A model generated the notes under the pieces. That model had not been told where the DNA came from. It ran no database searches and worked only from the letters and a program-made list of their open reading frames with translations. Of a DNA stretch of 64,000 nucleotides, positions 11,744-21,655 are shown in pieces. Source of the stretch: Niebla homalea (Eukaryota > Ascomycota > Lecanoromycetes > Lecanorales > Ramalinaceae). The number at the start of each line of letters is the position of its first letter. The stretch's first letter is position 1. Location: positions 1,736,001-1,800,000 of the forward strand of contig JAHGAU010000008.1 of assembly GCA_019925105.1 (NCBI GenBank), in the 5' to 3' direction. The translations under genes were made by a program, and so were the position numbers.

Positions 11744-11803
11744 GGATGGGAAGGTAAAGGTAAAGGTAAAGGTAAAGGTAAGGTGAAGGTAAAGGTATAT
11801 GGA
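11744..11803. repeat. Compound microsatellite GATG / GGTAAA
   Basis: A short GATG run is followed directly by about seven copies of GGTAAA, one of them interrupted. Non-coding. Confidence 0.85.
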
Positions 11804-12641
11804 CACGAGGTCGCCTGATCTGGAAGGCTTTGCCGGCAACGAGGAAATGAGGGATGCTGGAACAGGGAAGGGTATATGTATGTATATCCAGGCGGTGTTT
11901 GGGAGATCGGGGGAGATTCAGGGATAATTGTGTCTGTTGCAAACTGGCATGGTTGGGGATGGGACGCAATTGTTGGGGCGGGGGGTGTGATTGGAGGATG
12001 TGCTCATTCAATTCATTTCATTGCGTAGGGGTGGGTGTGGTGAATGTGAATAGGGTATGTTCAGGTGGTTTGTGGGTGATTGTCTAGGGCTTGAGTGAGG
12101 CTGGTGTTGGTTGGAGGGCACTATTGCTTTCTTATTGTTTCTGCGTTGTTGCGATATGTTCATTGAAAGCGATGAATTGGAATGCTTATAAGATAATCGA
12201 TAGATTAGAGAGATAGAGAGTAACATAGCTTGAACAATGTAACAACGTTGGAATCTTATAGCCTTGAATATGAGCATGTAGGAAAAGTAACAGTGCAACA
12301 AGTGAAACGTGAAAGGCATAATGATGCTAGCAATCCAGAGTTAAGTAATACACACAGAAAGCTATAAGCACGCTCCCCTATTCCTGATGTGCTTGATTGC
12401 TTTTCCCCACTTGCAAAAGGTTCAAAGAAGTCAAGTCCCCCCTTGGCATGCAAAAGCACCATGGCTCTGATCTCCTGCTGCCCACCCATGCCTAGCCCTC
12501 CGACTGTAGTAAGCACGCCAGAATTGACCACCCCGTTTGACTGACTGCCACATCCGTAGTCAAAATCCGTGACACCACACACATCACCTCAGGACTCTTC
12601 CGCTCCTATTTCAAGACCAAACCTCCCCACCCTACCCCTTC

Positions 12642-13647
12642 CTAAGCCTTCGGCTTCCTTCCCCTCTTCTTGGGCTCTGCCGCTGCCGCCTGCGCCCCTT
12701 TCTTCCCCGCCGCAGCTTTCTTCTGGTTCGTGCTAGCCGCGGCCTTCTTCACTTTATCCTGGCTCACCTTCTTTTCGGCCGCCGGTTTCTTCGCTTTCGT
12801 CTCTGCGGCGGCGGCCTTCTTGGGCCGGCCGCGGGGTTTGGCCTCCCCGTTCGTGGTCTTGGCGGCGGGCTTCTCGGCTTTGCTAGCGGTGCCCTTGGGT
12901 CTGCCGCGGCCACGCTTCTCGGCGGGGCCGGGCTCAGGGGCGGAGGCGGTGGATTTGCGTTTCTTGGATGCGGATGCGGATGCGGCGGGTGCGGCTTTTT
13001 CTTTCTTGGAGGATTTGGGGGTTTTCTTCTGTTTGGGCTTTTCCTCCTGCTCCTCCTCTTCTTCTTCCTCATCATTGTTGCCGCCCTTCTCTTCTTCTTC
13101 TTCGTTGTCGGCATCCGCCTTGTCACCGTCCTGCTCGCCTCCCTCATTATCCCCGTTCTGCTTCATCTCGGGTTTGGCGTTCTTCTCGTCGACTTGCAAT
13201 TCGGATTGGTTCTTGACTACGTCGTTGCCGGGGCGAGAGAGATGGATGGCGGGATCGTCGGGCTGACCGTCCTTTTTGATGGTGTTGCCGCGTTTGGATT
13301 GGATGGCTACCTCGCCTTCGGCTTTCTTGTCGGCGACGACGCCGCCGGGAGCGGAGCCATTCCAGTTCCAGGAAGCTGGAAGGGGGGATCTATTAGTAAA
13401 ATAGATGCGAAAGGAGGTGTTGGGGGCTCATGAGGTGGTTGGCGGCGATGCAGAGGAATGATATGGAGTTTGGAGGCGATCGGGGAGGTAGAAAATTGAG
13501 GAAGCTGGTGTGATTGTGCATGTGAATGCGAATGACAAGGAGGGTAAGAATGGCAGTGCGTCTGCGGTGCAGCGACTGACATGAGGAATGTTTTTAAGTG
13601 CAATGCGACGTACCTTTATCGCCAACTTCGGGCTGATCGTTGGCCAT
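12642..13647 (-). CDS. Chromatin protein: Hva1-type TUDOR domain plus three AT-hooks
   Basis: Two exons on the minus strand, 13647-13614 and 13375-12642, about 255 aa; the intron 13376-13613 has a GTACGT donor and a TTCCAG acceptor. Residues about 8-75 match the 'hypervirulence associated' TUDOR domain (Pfam Hva1_TUDOR): VGDKASWNWNGSAPGG, then KRGNTIKK, then NDVVKNQSEL. After an acidic run (EEEEEKGGNNDEEEEEEE) and a Lys-rich stretch come three AT-hook cores, KRGRGRPKG, KPRGRPKKA and KKRGRKPKA at the very end. AT-hooks bind the minor groove of AT-rich DNA, so a nuclear chromatin role is inferred. The acidic and Lys/Ala-rich parts are low-complexity and give strong shadow frames on the other strand. 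Confidence 0.85.
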
Positions 13648-14248
13648 AGTATTGTCTTCTGTCGGGTTCACTGACGCGTCGTTTTGCGCACTCCCGAAAA
13701 TACTTTTCAATGAATCCACCTTGTGGTGCTCTATCTGGAGCGAATGCGCTGTACTGAATGAATGATGTTGGGAAGAGAAAAAGCGGATGAGAGAAAAAGA
13801 ATTAAATGAGAAGAAAGGAAAGACGCGAGATGCTGGTTTTTAAAATGCGACCGCAGCAGCTTGTCGCGCGTATTTATCTCCGAAATAAATACGCTAAGTG
13901 ACAAATGGACTAATTGATTCGTTAATTGTCCACAGATTAGCGAAACCGGGGAATTCTACCTTGGTATTGAAATTTTTGAGACATCGGGGCTTTACTTGAC
14001 CATGAGGAGATGGTGTATCCCGTCTAGTCCTACGTATATTGGAGATAGAATCAAGAGACCCAACCAGAAGTACCTCATGGATCGATCGTTAATTGAAGAA
14101 GGAGAGCATGGCATTTCTCCGCCACTTAGAACTGAACGTTGATAACTCCTTCTTCATTAGACCGCTGCTCTCGTCATTTCTTCACTGCCTGCAATATGTT
14201 CAAAAGTCATCCAAGCCTCATATCGAGATCAACAGCTCAAACGCCTCT
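13648..14248. other. Intergenic, promoter side of the TUDOR/AT-hook gene
   Basis: Spacer upstream of the TUDOR/AT-hook gene and downstream of the MFS gene. No supported coding sequence. Confidence 0.4.
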
Positions 14249-15808
14249 CTACCAAATCAACGTCCTGCAAGCCTTCCACCCCCACCCCCATCCACTCATC
14301 AAACATGTCAATCCCGTAAACACAATCACCCACTCGTACTTTGTCTCGTATCCAAACCTCACATTCTTCTCCGCCATGCTCGTCGCCTTCTCGATCAGCC
14401 CCGAGCTCAGCGGCCCACTAGCCACGTTCCCAATCCCTCTCACCCCAGAAAGCAAGCCGAAGGCCAAGCCTGTATCGATTGCGGAGCGCTCTCGTTTCAT
14501 CTGCTTCATCATGCCACTCCAGGTCGAGCTCCACCCGCCAGCGAAGAAGCCGTATAGGATGGCGAACATGATGAGGAGAGCCCCCTGACCTGCCAAGCCC
14601 CAGAATATGAAGACTGCGAGAGTGGACCCTATGCTGGATAGGAGTATCACGTGTGAGAGGTCCAGGCGATCATTCAGCATCCCCATCGTGAGGGCGCCGG
14701 GAATGCTGGCGCCGTTGACGAGGGCGATCATTAGGGTCCCGAGGTTGGTGTTCAGCCCGATCGTGCTGGCGTAAGATGAGAGGTAGGTTTGGGGGAGGAA
14801 GTAGCCGAGTGATTGGACGAGGTTGGAAGCTTGTAGGATATAAAAGGAGGGCAGAGTCAAGAAGGTGAAGGAGATCTTCTGAGGGGTCGTGGTGGGAGAA
14901 AGTGGGATGCGCGGCTTGAGAAAGACGAGAAGTGGAGCAGTGAGGAGGAGCTGAGCTTTCATGTCAGTGGCTGCACAGGAGAACGAAACGATTCGAGGAA
15001 AAGCGAGGATGGAGACGTACGATAGCTACAGACCACGCGCGCATGGTGATCCGAAATCCAAAGCGGTGCAGTGTTGCATCCATCACGAATGGTATAATGA
15101 CCCCAGATAGGGCTTTTGACGCCAGCATCACTCCATATGCCAGCCCCTTCCGCCGTACCCACCATTCATCCATGTACAATGTCACGGGACTATACAGTAG
15201 GCCGCCCCCAATTGCTGCAAGCACACCTTGTGTGGCCACCAGCCCTCCAACAGAATTTGCAAAGGACGAAGAGAAGAAGCCGACAGCTGTGATGATCAGG
15301 CCCAATGGAGCAGACCATCGACGAAGATGTGGATACCGAGAGAGGAGGGCGAAGGTGAATGGGGATGAGAGGTATAGGATCCCCTGTAGCTCGGTCAATT
15401 CTCGCCTCCAAGGTCTGAGGGTCTGGACAAGCATACCGAAGCAGATGTGCCAATGTTCGCGATGCTGGAAGTGCTACCCTGAAGGCTACCAAGCTTCGAG
15501 TAATAGTTTTGGTAGACGCCAAAGGAGACTGAGAATCCTAGAACGGATAGTCAGACCATGGTGGGCTTTGTCGGCCCTCAAGGTACGTTTTGCGTACCCC
15601 AGACCGGACTCTGAATGATGGAGCAGCCCGCCAGCACGAGCCATGCTGCTCGTCCTCGATCCGCAGGAGGAAGTTCGGCCGATTCGATCTCCAGGGGAGA
15701 AGAGGCTCGGCCTTCACTGTCTGGTTGAGGTGGAGGAGGGGCTGTCTCATCGGATGTACTATGTCTTTGCGAGTGGACTGAGGTGGAAGCCATTGTGATG
15801 CATTCCAT
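14249..15808 (-). CDS. MFS transporter, monocarboxylate-transporter-like
   Basis: Four exons on the minus strand: 15808-15598, 15537-15437, 15383-15021 and 14950-14249, giving 458 aa. Introns are 60, 53 and 70 nt with GTACGC, GTATGC and GTACGT donors, and all phases agree. The hydrophilic N-terminus leads to DRGRAAWLVLAGC and then, across intron 1, QSPVWGFSVSFGVYQNYYS, the helix-1 signature of fungal MCH/monocarboxylate-type carriers. The rest has the 12-helix pattern, with the central loop near residue 225-235 (KPRIPLSPTTTPQ). The ATG at 15793 is an alternative start five codons in. Substrate is unknown; such carriers are often plasma-membrane proteins, and yeast Mch proteins do not move classical monocarboxylates. 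Confidence 0.87.
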
Positions 15809-16202
15809 TCAATAAATCCGAGGACAGTCAAATCTTCACTGGCCTCTGCAAAACTTATGAGAAGCCTGACCAGTGTATGTTTGATTATCATAGAAATGGT
15901 ATAGTTGGAAGGTCCATATCAATGTGGTATGACGAAGGTCCAAAAAGCTATGACTCACGGAAAAACGATGTGGCGCATCACCCCTTTCTCGTGCATCGAG
16001 CAGCTGCCAGAGAGAGCTCCCTCAGCTGTAAGGAGGATTGCTCCTTGATAACAGGCAAAAGAAGATACCTTCCAAAAACATTACGATCCATCAGGGCCCC
16101 ATTTCAAGTACAATAGCACTAATTTCATTTCAAATAAATAACGTTACACCCCCCAGTCCCCCCAATCCAACATTCCCTAAAAACACCCAGTTGCCTATCC
16201 CA
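15809..16202. other. Intergenic, nothing recognised
   Basis: Spacer between the start of the MFS gene and the end of the sedolisin gene; no open frame of interest. Confidence 0.4.
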
Positions 16203-18334
16203 TCACTGACTCATGAACTGCTTCAGCATAGCCGGATAATTCGGCGTCCCCAGCCCAGTGACCGGATCCCACCCCTTCGCACAACTGAACCCATTGGTCC
16301 CGCAGCCCGGGTTGCTCCCCGTCACGATGTCGTGCAAAATCTCCGGGTGGGCATATAGCGTCGGATTGACGAACCCGACCGTGCCCTTTCCAGCCGCAAT
16401 CCGTTCCTCATTGATACGGTTCAGAATTGCGGCAAAGACGGGAGCGGATGCGGAAGTCCCACCGATCAAGGTTGGGGCGCCCATGTTGAAGATCAAGACA
16501 TTATCACCCACGGCGCTGATATCGGGGTAGCCCCGCCCATTGCGGTTGTAAATTCCGCCGTTGGCGCCAAAAGAGTCATTGTTGGTGGAGCTGTAGAACG
16601 GGTAGGGCGGTGGGGCGGTGGCGAAGAAATTGGCGACGGCGGCCGCTTGGTAATCGGGGATCGCGTAGATGTTGGAGAAGCCGCCACCAGATGGGAAGCG
16701 AGTGACTGCAACTTCGGCGTCTTTGGTGACATCGGCACCAGGTGGGAGGAAAGTGGCTCCTGCGATGGTGAGGTAGGGGCAGGTGGCGGGGAAGTCGGGG
16801 GAGAAGATTTTGCCCCCGGGGCCAAGGCAGCCGTTGGCGTTGTCGTCCATGGCGGGACCGGCAACCCCGGAGTCGCCCGACGAGACGACGATGGAGATAC
16901 CTTGCATGCCGAGTTTCATGAACTCTTGGCATTGGCGCTGCTGGTAGCTTGAGGGGAGATCGGCTTCTTGACCGCCGTAGGAGATGGAGATGACGTTGGT
17001 CGGCTTCGTCGACGATTAGTTAATCAGAGTCAAAGGGATCACGAATATCTCCATTACTTACCTTGTAGACACCGCATTGCAGACTACCCTTGTATCCGCC
17101 CGGTTGGGGGTCTGGGTAAGGTGGATCGAGGGGCGAATTGCCCGTCTCACCAAAGGCGGAAAAGGAGCAGTATGAGCCATCGAGCGCATCCAAAAAGTTG
17201 TTCAAAAAGCCCTCATAGGTATAGTTGGCCTCGTAGACATCATCATCTGTCTGGAATAGTATGGAGTTCTGGGGATAGATGATCGGATAGCTGATCTGGA
17301 AGTCGAGGTCTGATTCTGGGCCGGCGCTTTGCACTGGATCAGGGGCAGTGGCACCATCAATCCCGTCCAAGGTAGGGTGGGTTCCAACAGGGATCCGTTG
17401 AAAAAGTGTAGTGAAGAAGTCGTCCAGATCGGTCTGGCTGTACATGTCACCAAGGTCCTCGAAGATACCCAGCTCGTTGCCGGTCGCGCTTTTATCGGCT
17501 TTGGTGATATTGTAAAGGGTAGAAATACATTCAGGGATGATGGCGGTGTCGCAGATGGCGCTGAGAGCTTCCCCAAGCAAAGTGTCTACGGCGACGGTCA
17601 AGGGTTTCTTCAACGGGGGCGAAATAGGCTTCTTCTGATTCGGAGAGCCTTGGGTGACGCCGAAAGTCCTCTTTTCAAACTCCTTGCGCTCGTCACCTCC
17701 TCGAGGAGCAGAGGGTGTCAGCAGCTTCAATCCAGGTGTAATGTAGTCAACATGAGGCTGGACATGTTTTGGCACCGAATACTCATCGCAGCCAACATTG
17801 GTCTTGCCGGTTTGGAAGTGTTCGTAGTGGTGATATTCAGCCTGGATCAAAGCTTCTACTTCGGCGACTGATGCGTCGAGCTGCATCCATTGCTTGTTGG
17901 TGGATTGCGAGATGCGTTCCTCATGGATACCTGAGTCGGTCAACCAGCTACGGACAGCTTCTACCGACTCTGGTTGTGGTGCAAAAATGTCGTGGATCTG
18001 TTCGGCGGTATAATGCTGGCCGTATTTTTCGGACTTTGGGTTTGACCTAATGATATGGTAAGTTGATGTTGTCGCGGACTGTGTGTCTTCGCCATATCAA
18101 GGTAACTTACACTTCATCTAGAAGTGTAGCGCCTCTGTCCAAGTTGCTCTGGATCAAGCCAATCCGGACTGGTAGGATGATATCGGGACGAACTCGCTCC
18201 CTCTTCTCCCACAATGCCGGCTTCGCGGATCTTTTCTCGTGTAGTGAGTGGGAGTTGTAGGTAGGAGTAGGGGTGGCAGCGACCAAGTCAACGGCCAGCA
18301 AGCATGATGCAATGAACGTGTTGGAGAGATGCAT
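16203..18334 (-). CDS. Secreted sedolisin-family (S53) peptidase, tripeptidyl-peptidase-like
   Basis: Three exons on the minus strand: 18334-18111, 18046-17062 and 17003-16203, giving 669 aa. Introns 18047-18110 (64 nt) and 17004-17061 (58 nt) both have GTAAGT donors. The N-terminus is a signal peptide (SNTFIASCLLAVDLVAA). The pro-kumamolisin pro-domain follows with LLDEVSNPKSEKYGQHYTAEQI spanning intron 1. The S53 domain shows GYKGSLQCGVYK|PTNVISISYGG across intron 2, the SSGDSGVAG motif around the oxyanion-hole Asp, and the nucleophile motif GGTSASAPVFA. The C-terminal Ca2+-site region is KGWDPVTGLGTPNY. Sedolisins act in acidic surroundings and cut tripeptides or larger pieces from extracellular protein. 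The acid/Asp pair of the triad should lie near FLNNFLDALDGSYC, but I could not assign it with confidence. Confidence 0.92.
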
Positions 18335-19672
18335 GGTTGCAGTGGAAAGAGGACTACTGCTGCAGCTAGCAAGCAGGCAATAGAGATATGAAGAGCGAAC
18401 GAAGTAATAATAAGAAAAACAAGATTCGACACGATCAAGGTACCAGAGCGATGTTTAAGTAGATGCGAGTGCAGGCAATTGCCATGTGCCTTCAGCAATC
18501 GACAATCGACACCAGGGACCGCATGGCTCCTGCTATCCGGGTGAGGCCTTCTCGATTTTAAGGCAATATAAAACATACGGCAGTGATTTGGGATCGGGCC
18601 TTCCCTTTTAGGATGAGGTATCGCTTAGGCGTGACCTCTTCCTCCCCTATTGCTTCGAAAGAACATCTGATTGGCTCTTTCCCAGAGAAGAACAAAGAGA
18701 GCTTCTAATGATGCTGTCATAGACCAGCATGGAGATGCCTTCTTCCCTCCACAGCAAATCATTTACCAGGGAGAGTGAGGGAGCTGCAAAGGAAACGTTC
18801 GACTTCAGAGACATGCTTAAGCTTGATGCAGCAGGTGCATAAGACCTAGGATCTCTTTGGAAGCTTTGATCATGCTATCAGCTGCACGGCTGACTTCGGT
18901 CCAGCAACCGATGCGCCCGTTCTTCCAAATCCATCACAAAGACCTGCCGTATTTGGTCAGGCAGACGACCTTGACTAGAGATGAATGGATCGAAGTCGTC
19001 AGTCTGCAGATATGGTGGGGTGTTGGGAGGGGCAAAAGAATTCAAAGAAGAAAGGTTGGCGAGATTGAATTTTGGGTTGTGCTCGCTTCATGACTACATC
19101 TCCTTTTTGATTCATGGAAGACATGGATTCCGGCCTGGTGTTGCTGATCTCCCGCCGGAATGCCGGCTATAGTCTCGAGTCACTGAGTCAGTCCTATTAC
19201 GGATCCGTAATCCTGTAGGGTCTTGCCGTTTTGAGGCTATGCTTATCAATTTAATAGCAATTGTGTGGCCTCGGTAAAATGTGACCGTTTGTATTGCGTC
19301 GCATGTTCGTATGCCAAACTTGCTCTTGCATCATGCACAAGGTACATGACATCCGGCAGATCGTATTCAGATTTGAGTGTGGAGCGTTCTTCAATGCCGA
19401 GACCCTGTGGTAGCAAAGATATCCAAACACTGATGTCGTGATAGCCTGAGGCACACCCTATCCAAGTCTTGTATGACACAGGTATATCCGTCACATAAGA
19501 GCTGTATTCGCCTCTAAGATATCATGTTCGTCCAAGGAGAAAGTTGCGTGGAGGTGGTAGCAGTGCAACACCTCATGACACCAGCGATATAGGTCCGTGC
19601 TGCCGAATAAGGGTGGAGGACTCTTCTATGATCCGAAGAGCTCCAATACTGTGGTGGGGGGAAGAGGCCCCT
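18335..19672. other. Intergenic, promoter side of the sedolisin gene
   Basis: 1.3 kb upstream of the sedolisin gene. Only short open frames without protein-like content. I see no repeat or RNA gene. Confidence 0.45.
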
Positions 19673-20995
19673 TCACGACTCACTCGATCTGACCATGTTC
19701 CTCAACTCCATCGCCTTCACCTCTCCCTGCACCATCGGATCATCCGGCAGATACGCCCCCGCCGCCCTCATTAGGGCATCCAACTCTTCCCTCCCGGGCC
19801 CCTCCCAGCTGTAATCGCTTTTGCTCTGCGGCACCAGTTGCCTACCTGCTAACGCCGTCCTGTAGAATAACTTGCCCATCTCCTTTTTAGCAGCGAAACT
19901 CACTCCCACGCTCTGCCGCACCCAGTTGTCCCACCCATCCCCGCCAATCTGATTGGTGTCCTCCATGCTCGACCGGAATAATTGAATACTGCGTTTACCC
20001 CAGAAGAAAGCTTCTGCCCATTCGGACATTCGGAGGTAGGTGTAGACCACATTTGCGACCAGCTGCACCCGCAGCATTATGCGCACGTGATTCGCATACT
20101 GTCCCTGATGCGGCCCCGATCGGAGCTCTTCGTGGTAGTAGCCGTCGCAGTGGATCTCGCGCTCGCGGCCCGAAATGTAGATGTGCATGCTCCCGAACGC
20201 CTTGATGTATTCTTGCAGAGCTTCCGCATAGGCCTGCTTGGAGAAGAAGTCATTGCCGGCTTTCTTGTGGAGGAGGGCTTGCTCGATGCATTCCCCAGGT
20301 GTGGGAGCCGGAGTTGCTTGCTCTTTCATCACAGCGGAGCGGATCGAGGGGTAGACGGGGCAGTTGGGGAAGAAGGAGTTGCCGCAGTACTCAAAGTCGG
20401 TGCTGTTGAGGTCTTTGACCTGGCCGAAGGGCAGAAGAAGTTTGGATTGTAGGGATTTTGTGACGGGCTCGCCCGGTTGGTAGGGGTTCTTGAGGTCAAG
20501 GCGAAGTTGGAGATGCGGGTTGAGCTGCCGATTGTTGTTAAGGTTGGAGTAATGCCATATCCGTGTGAAGGCAGGAAGATCTTCGAGTGTTGTGATCATG
20601 CTGTAGCTATCTGGTGGTGGTGGCCGCCACTGTGATAGGTCGGGCGTGTCGATGAGGACTCGTAGGTGGAAGTTCTGGAAGTCGGTGGCTGGTCGGCCGG
20701 TGGTGACGACGGCGACTTTGCCTTCGCTGTTGACGTGGGGGATTGCTTCGGTCCAGGGGGTGGTGATCTTGACAAAGACATTGTCATTGAATATTTTGGA
20801 GGCCTCATGATATATGAGCCGGTTGACGCGGAGGATCTGCAGATTATACTTGTAGAAAGGACCCTGATCCTCGTCATCTGGCTGGTAGCGATTGTTGGCG
20901 CTGCGTAGAAGAAGACTATATATTTGCTCTCGAATCTCTGGGGGTACGGTGAGAAGGCTGTGAGGGGCAGAGCTGTGACTCTCTCCAGTCGCCAT
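19673..20995 (-). CDS. F-box-like protein with a TPR-like segment, unknown target
   Basis: Single exon. The start at 20995 gives 440 aa beginning MATGESHSSAPHSLLTVPPE; an in-frame ATG 18 codons upstream (21049) is possible. The opening LLTVPPEIREQIYSLLL is the F-box-like start common in large fungal families that recruit substrates to SCF ubiquitin ligases. It is followed by LRVNRLIYHEASKIFNDNVF, the usual second part of these 'host-specific/F-box' repeats. At about residues 245-275 the segment ALLHKKAGNDFFSKQAYAEALQEYIKAF looks like one tetratricopeptide helix pair (given here only to show its boundaries). The reading frame is intact. No catalytic motif is visible; the role in ubiquitination is an inference from the N-terminus. 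Confidence 0.75.
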   Translation of the reverse strand: MATGESHSSAPHSLLTVPPEIREQIYSLLLRSANNRYQPDDEDQGPFYKYNLQILRVNRLIYHEASKIFNDNVFVKITTPWTEAIPHVNSEGKVAVVTTGRPATDFQNFHLRVLIDTPDLSQWRPPPPDSYSMITTLEDLPAFTRIWHYSNLNNNRQLNPHLQLRLDLKNPYQPGEPVTKSLQSKLLLPFGQVKDLNSTDFEYCGNSFFPNCPVYPSIRSAVMKEQATPAPTPGECIEQALLHKKAGNDFFSKQAYAEALQEYIKAFGSMHIYISGREREIHCDGYYHEELRSGPHQGQYANHVRIMLRVQLVANVVYTYLRMSEWAEAFFWGKRSIQLFRSSMEDTNQIGGDGWDNWVRQSVGVSFAAKKEMGKLFYRTALAGRQLVPQSKSDYSWEGPGREELDALMRAAGAYLPDDPMVQGEVKAMELRNMVRSSES

Positions 20996-21655
20996 CCAGG
21001 AGGATATAGGGCGATAGAGACTGGCTTTGAAAATCAAGATGGGTCTCACTGAATAACAAGTGAAGCGATGATATATATTTACTGGTCCTTATCAGTCTAT
21101 CACCGGCCGGACGGTGGCGATCCGGTCGCTCTAGTCTTGGTCTGATGCCAAAAGCTTCCAAAGGGCGCAATCCGAAGCCGAGAGCGCGGCCGTCTGTATG
21201 ACTGTCTGTATCCATCATGTTGCAACAGTACAGAGCACGTGATATTTATATAGATATATATATCGTATATCTCATCATCTGGTTTGCGGTCTAATGTGTT
21301 GAAGTTTTGGATCCTGGGGACATTAGAATTAATGGAGTCAAGTATCAGTCAGGAGAGAAGGGTTCATATTGCGGCGAATTGAAAGCCGCTCTCTGCTCGC
21401 TCAGTCTTGTCAAGGTAGACCACTACAAATACTAGAATACAAATGCCCGGCCTAGGCTTCTCTAGATCCTTCAGGCATTGACGCGTTTCAATCCGACGAG
21501 CTGTTGCGCCTGCCTCAGACCCATATGCTCTGCCTGACCATCACGCCGACACGGAGAGGAAGAGGAATGCTTTCCTGAAATACTCCAAGGAGATGCAAGT
21601 GGCTCGCTTCTCTTGCCCCATGTCCTGCTTTTCGAGGCTAGCAATCAGTCATCAA
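20996..21655. other. Intergenic, nothing recognised
   Basis: Spacer of about 650 bp between the F-box-like gene start and the DEF1 stop; includes a short TATA-rich run near 21245-21275. Confidence 0.4.

Larger units (their letters stand above)
9477..12641. other. Gene-poor, AT-richer stretch with low-complexity repeats
   Basis: About 3.2 kb with no gene I can support. It contains the 15-bp repeat block at 10310-10590, a short Gly/Ser-coding remnant at about 11160-11280, and the GGTAAA microsatellite at 11744-11803. The base composition is poorer in G+C than the flanking genes, which would fit old repeat DNA, but I cannot identify an element. Confidence 0.5.

Noticed and set aside
12670..13266. 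198-codon plus-strand frame rich in Ser and Phe
   Set aside because: Antisense of the Lys/Ala/Glu-rich TUDOR/AT-hook gene; no independent protein features.
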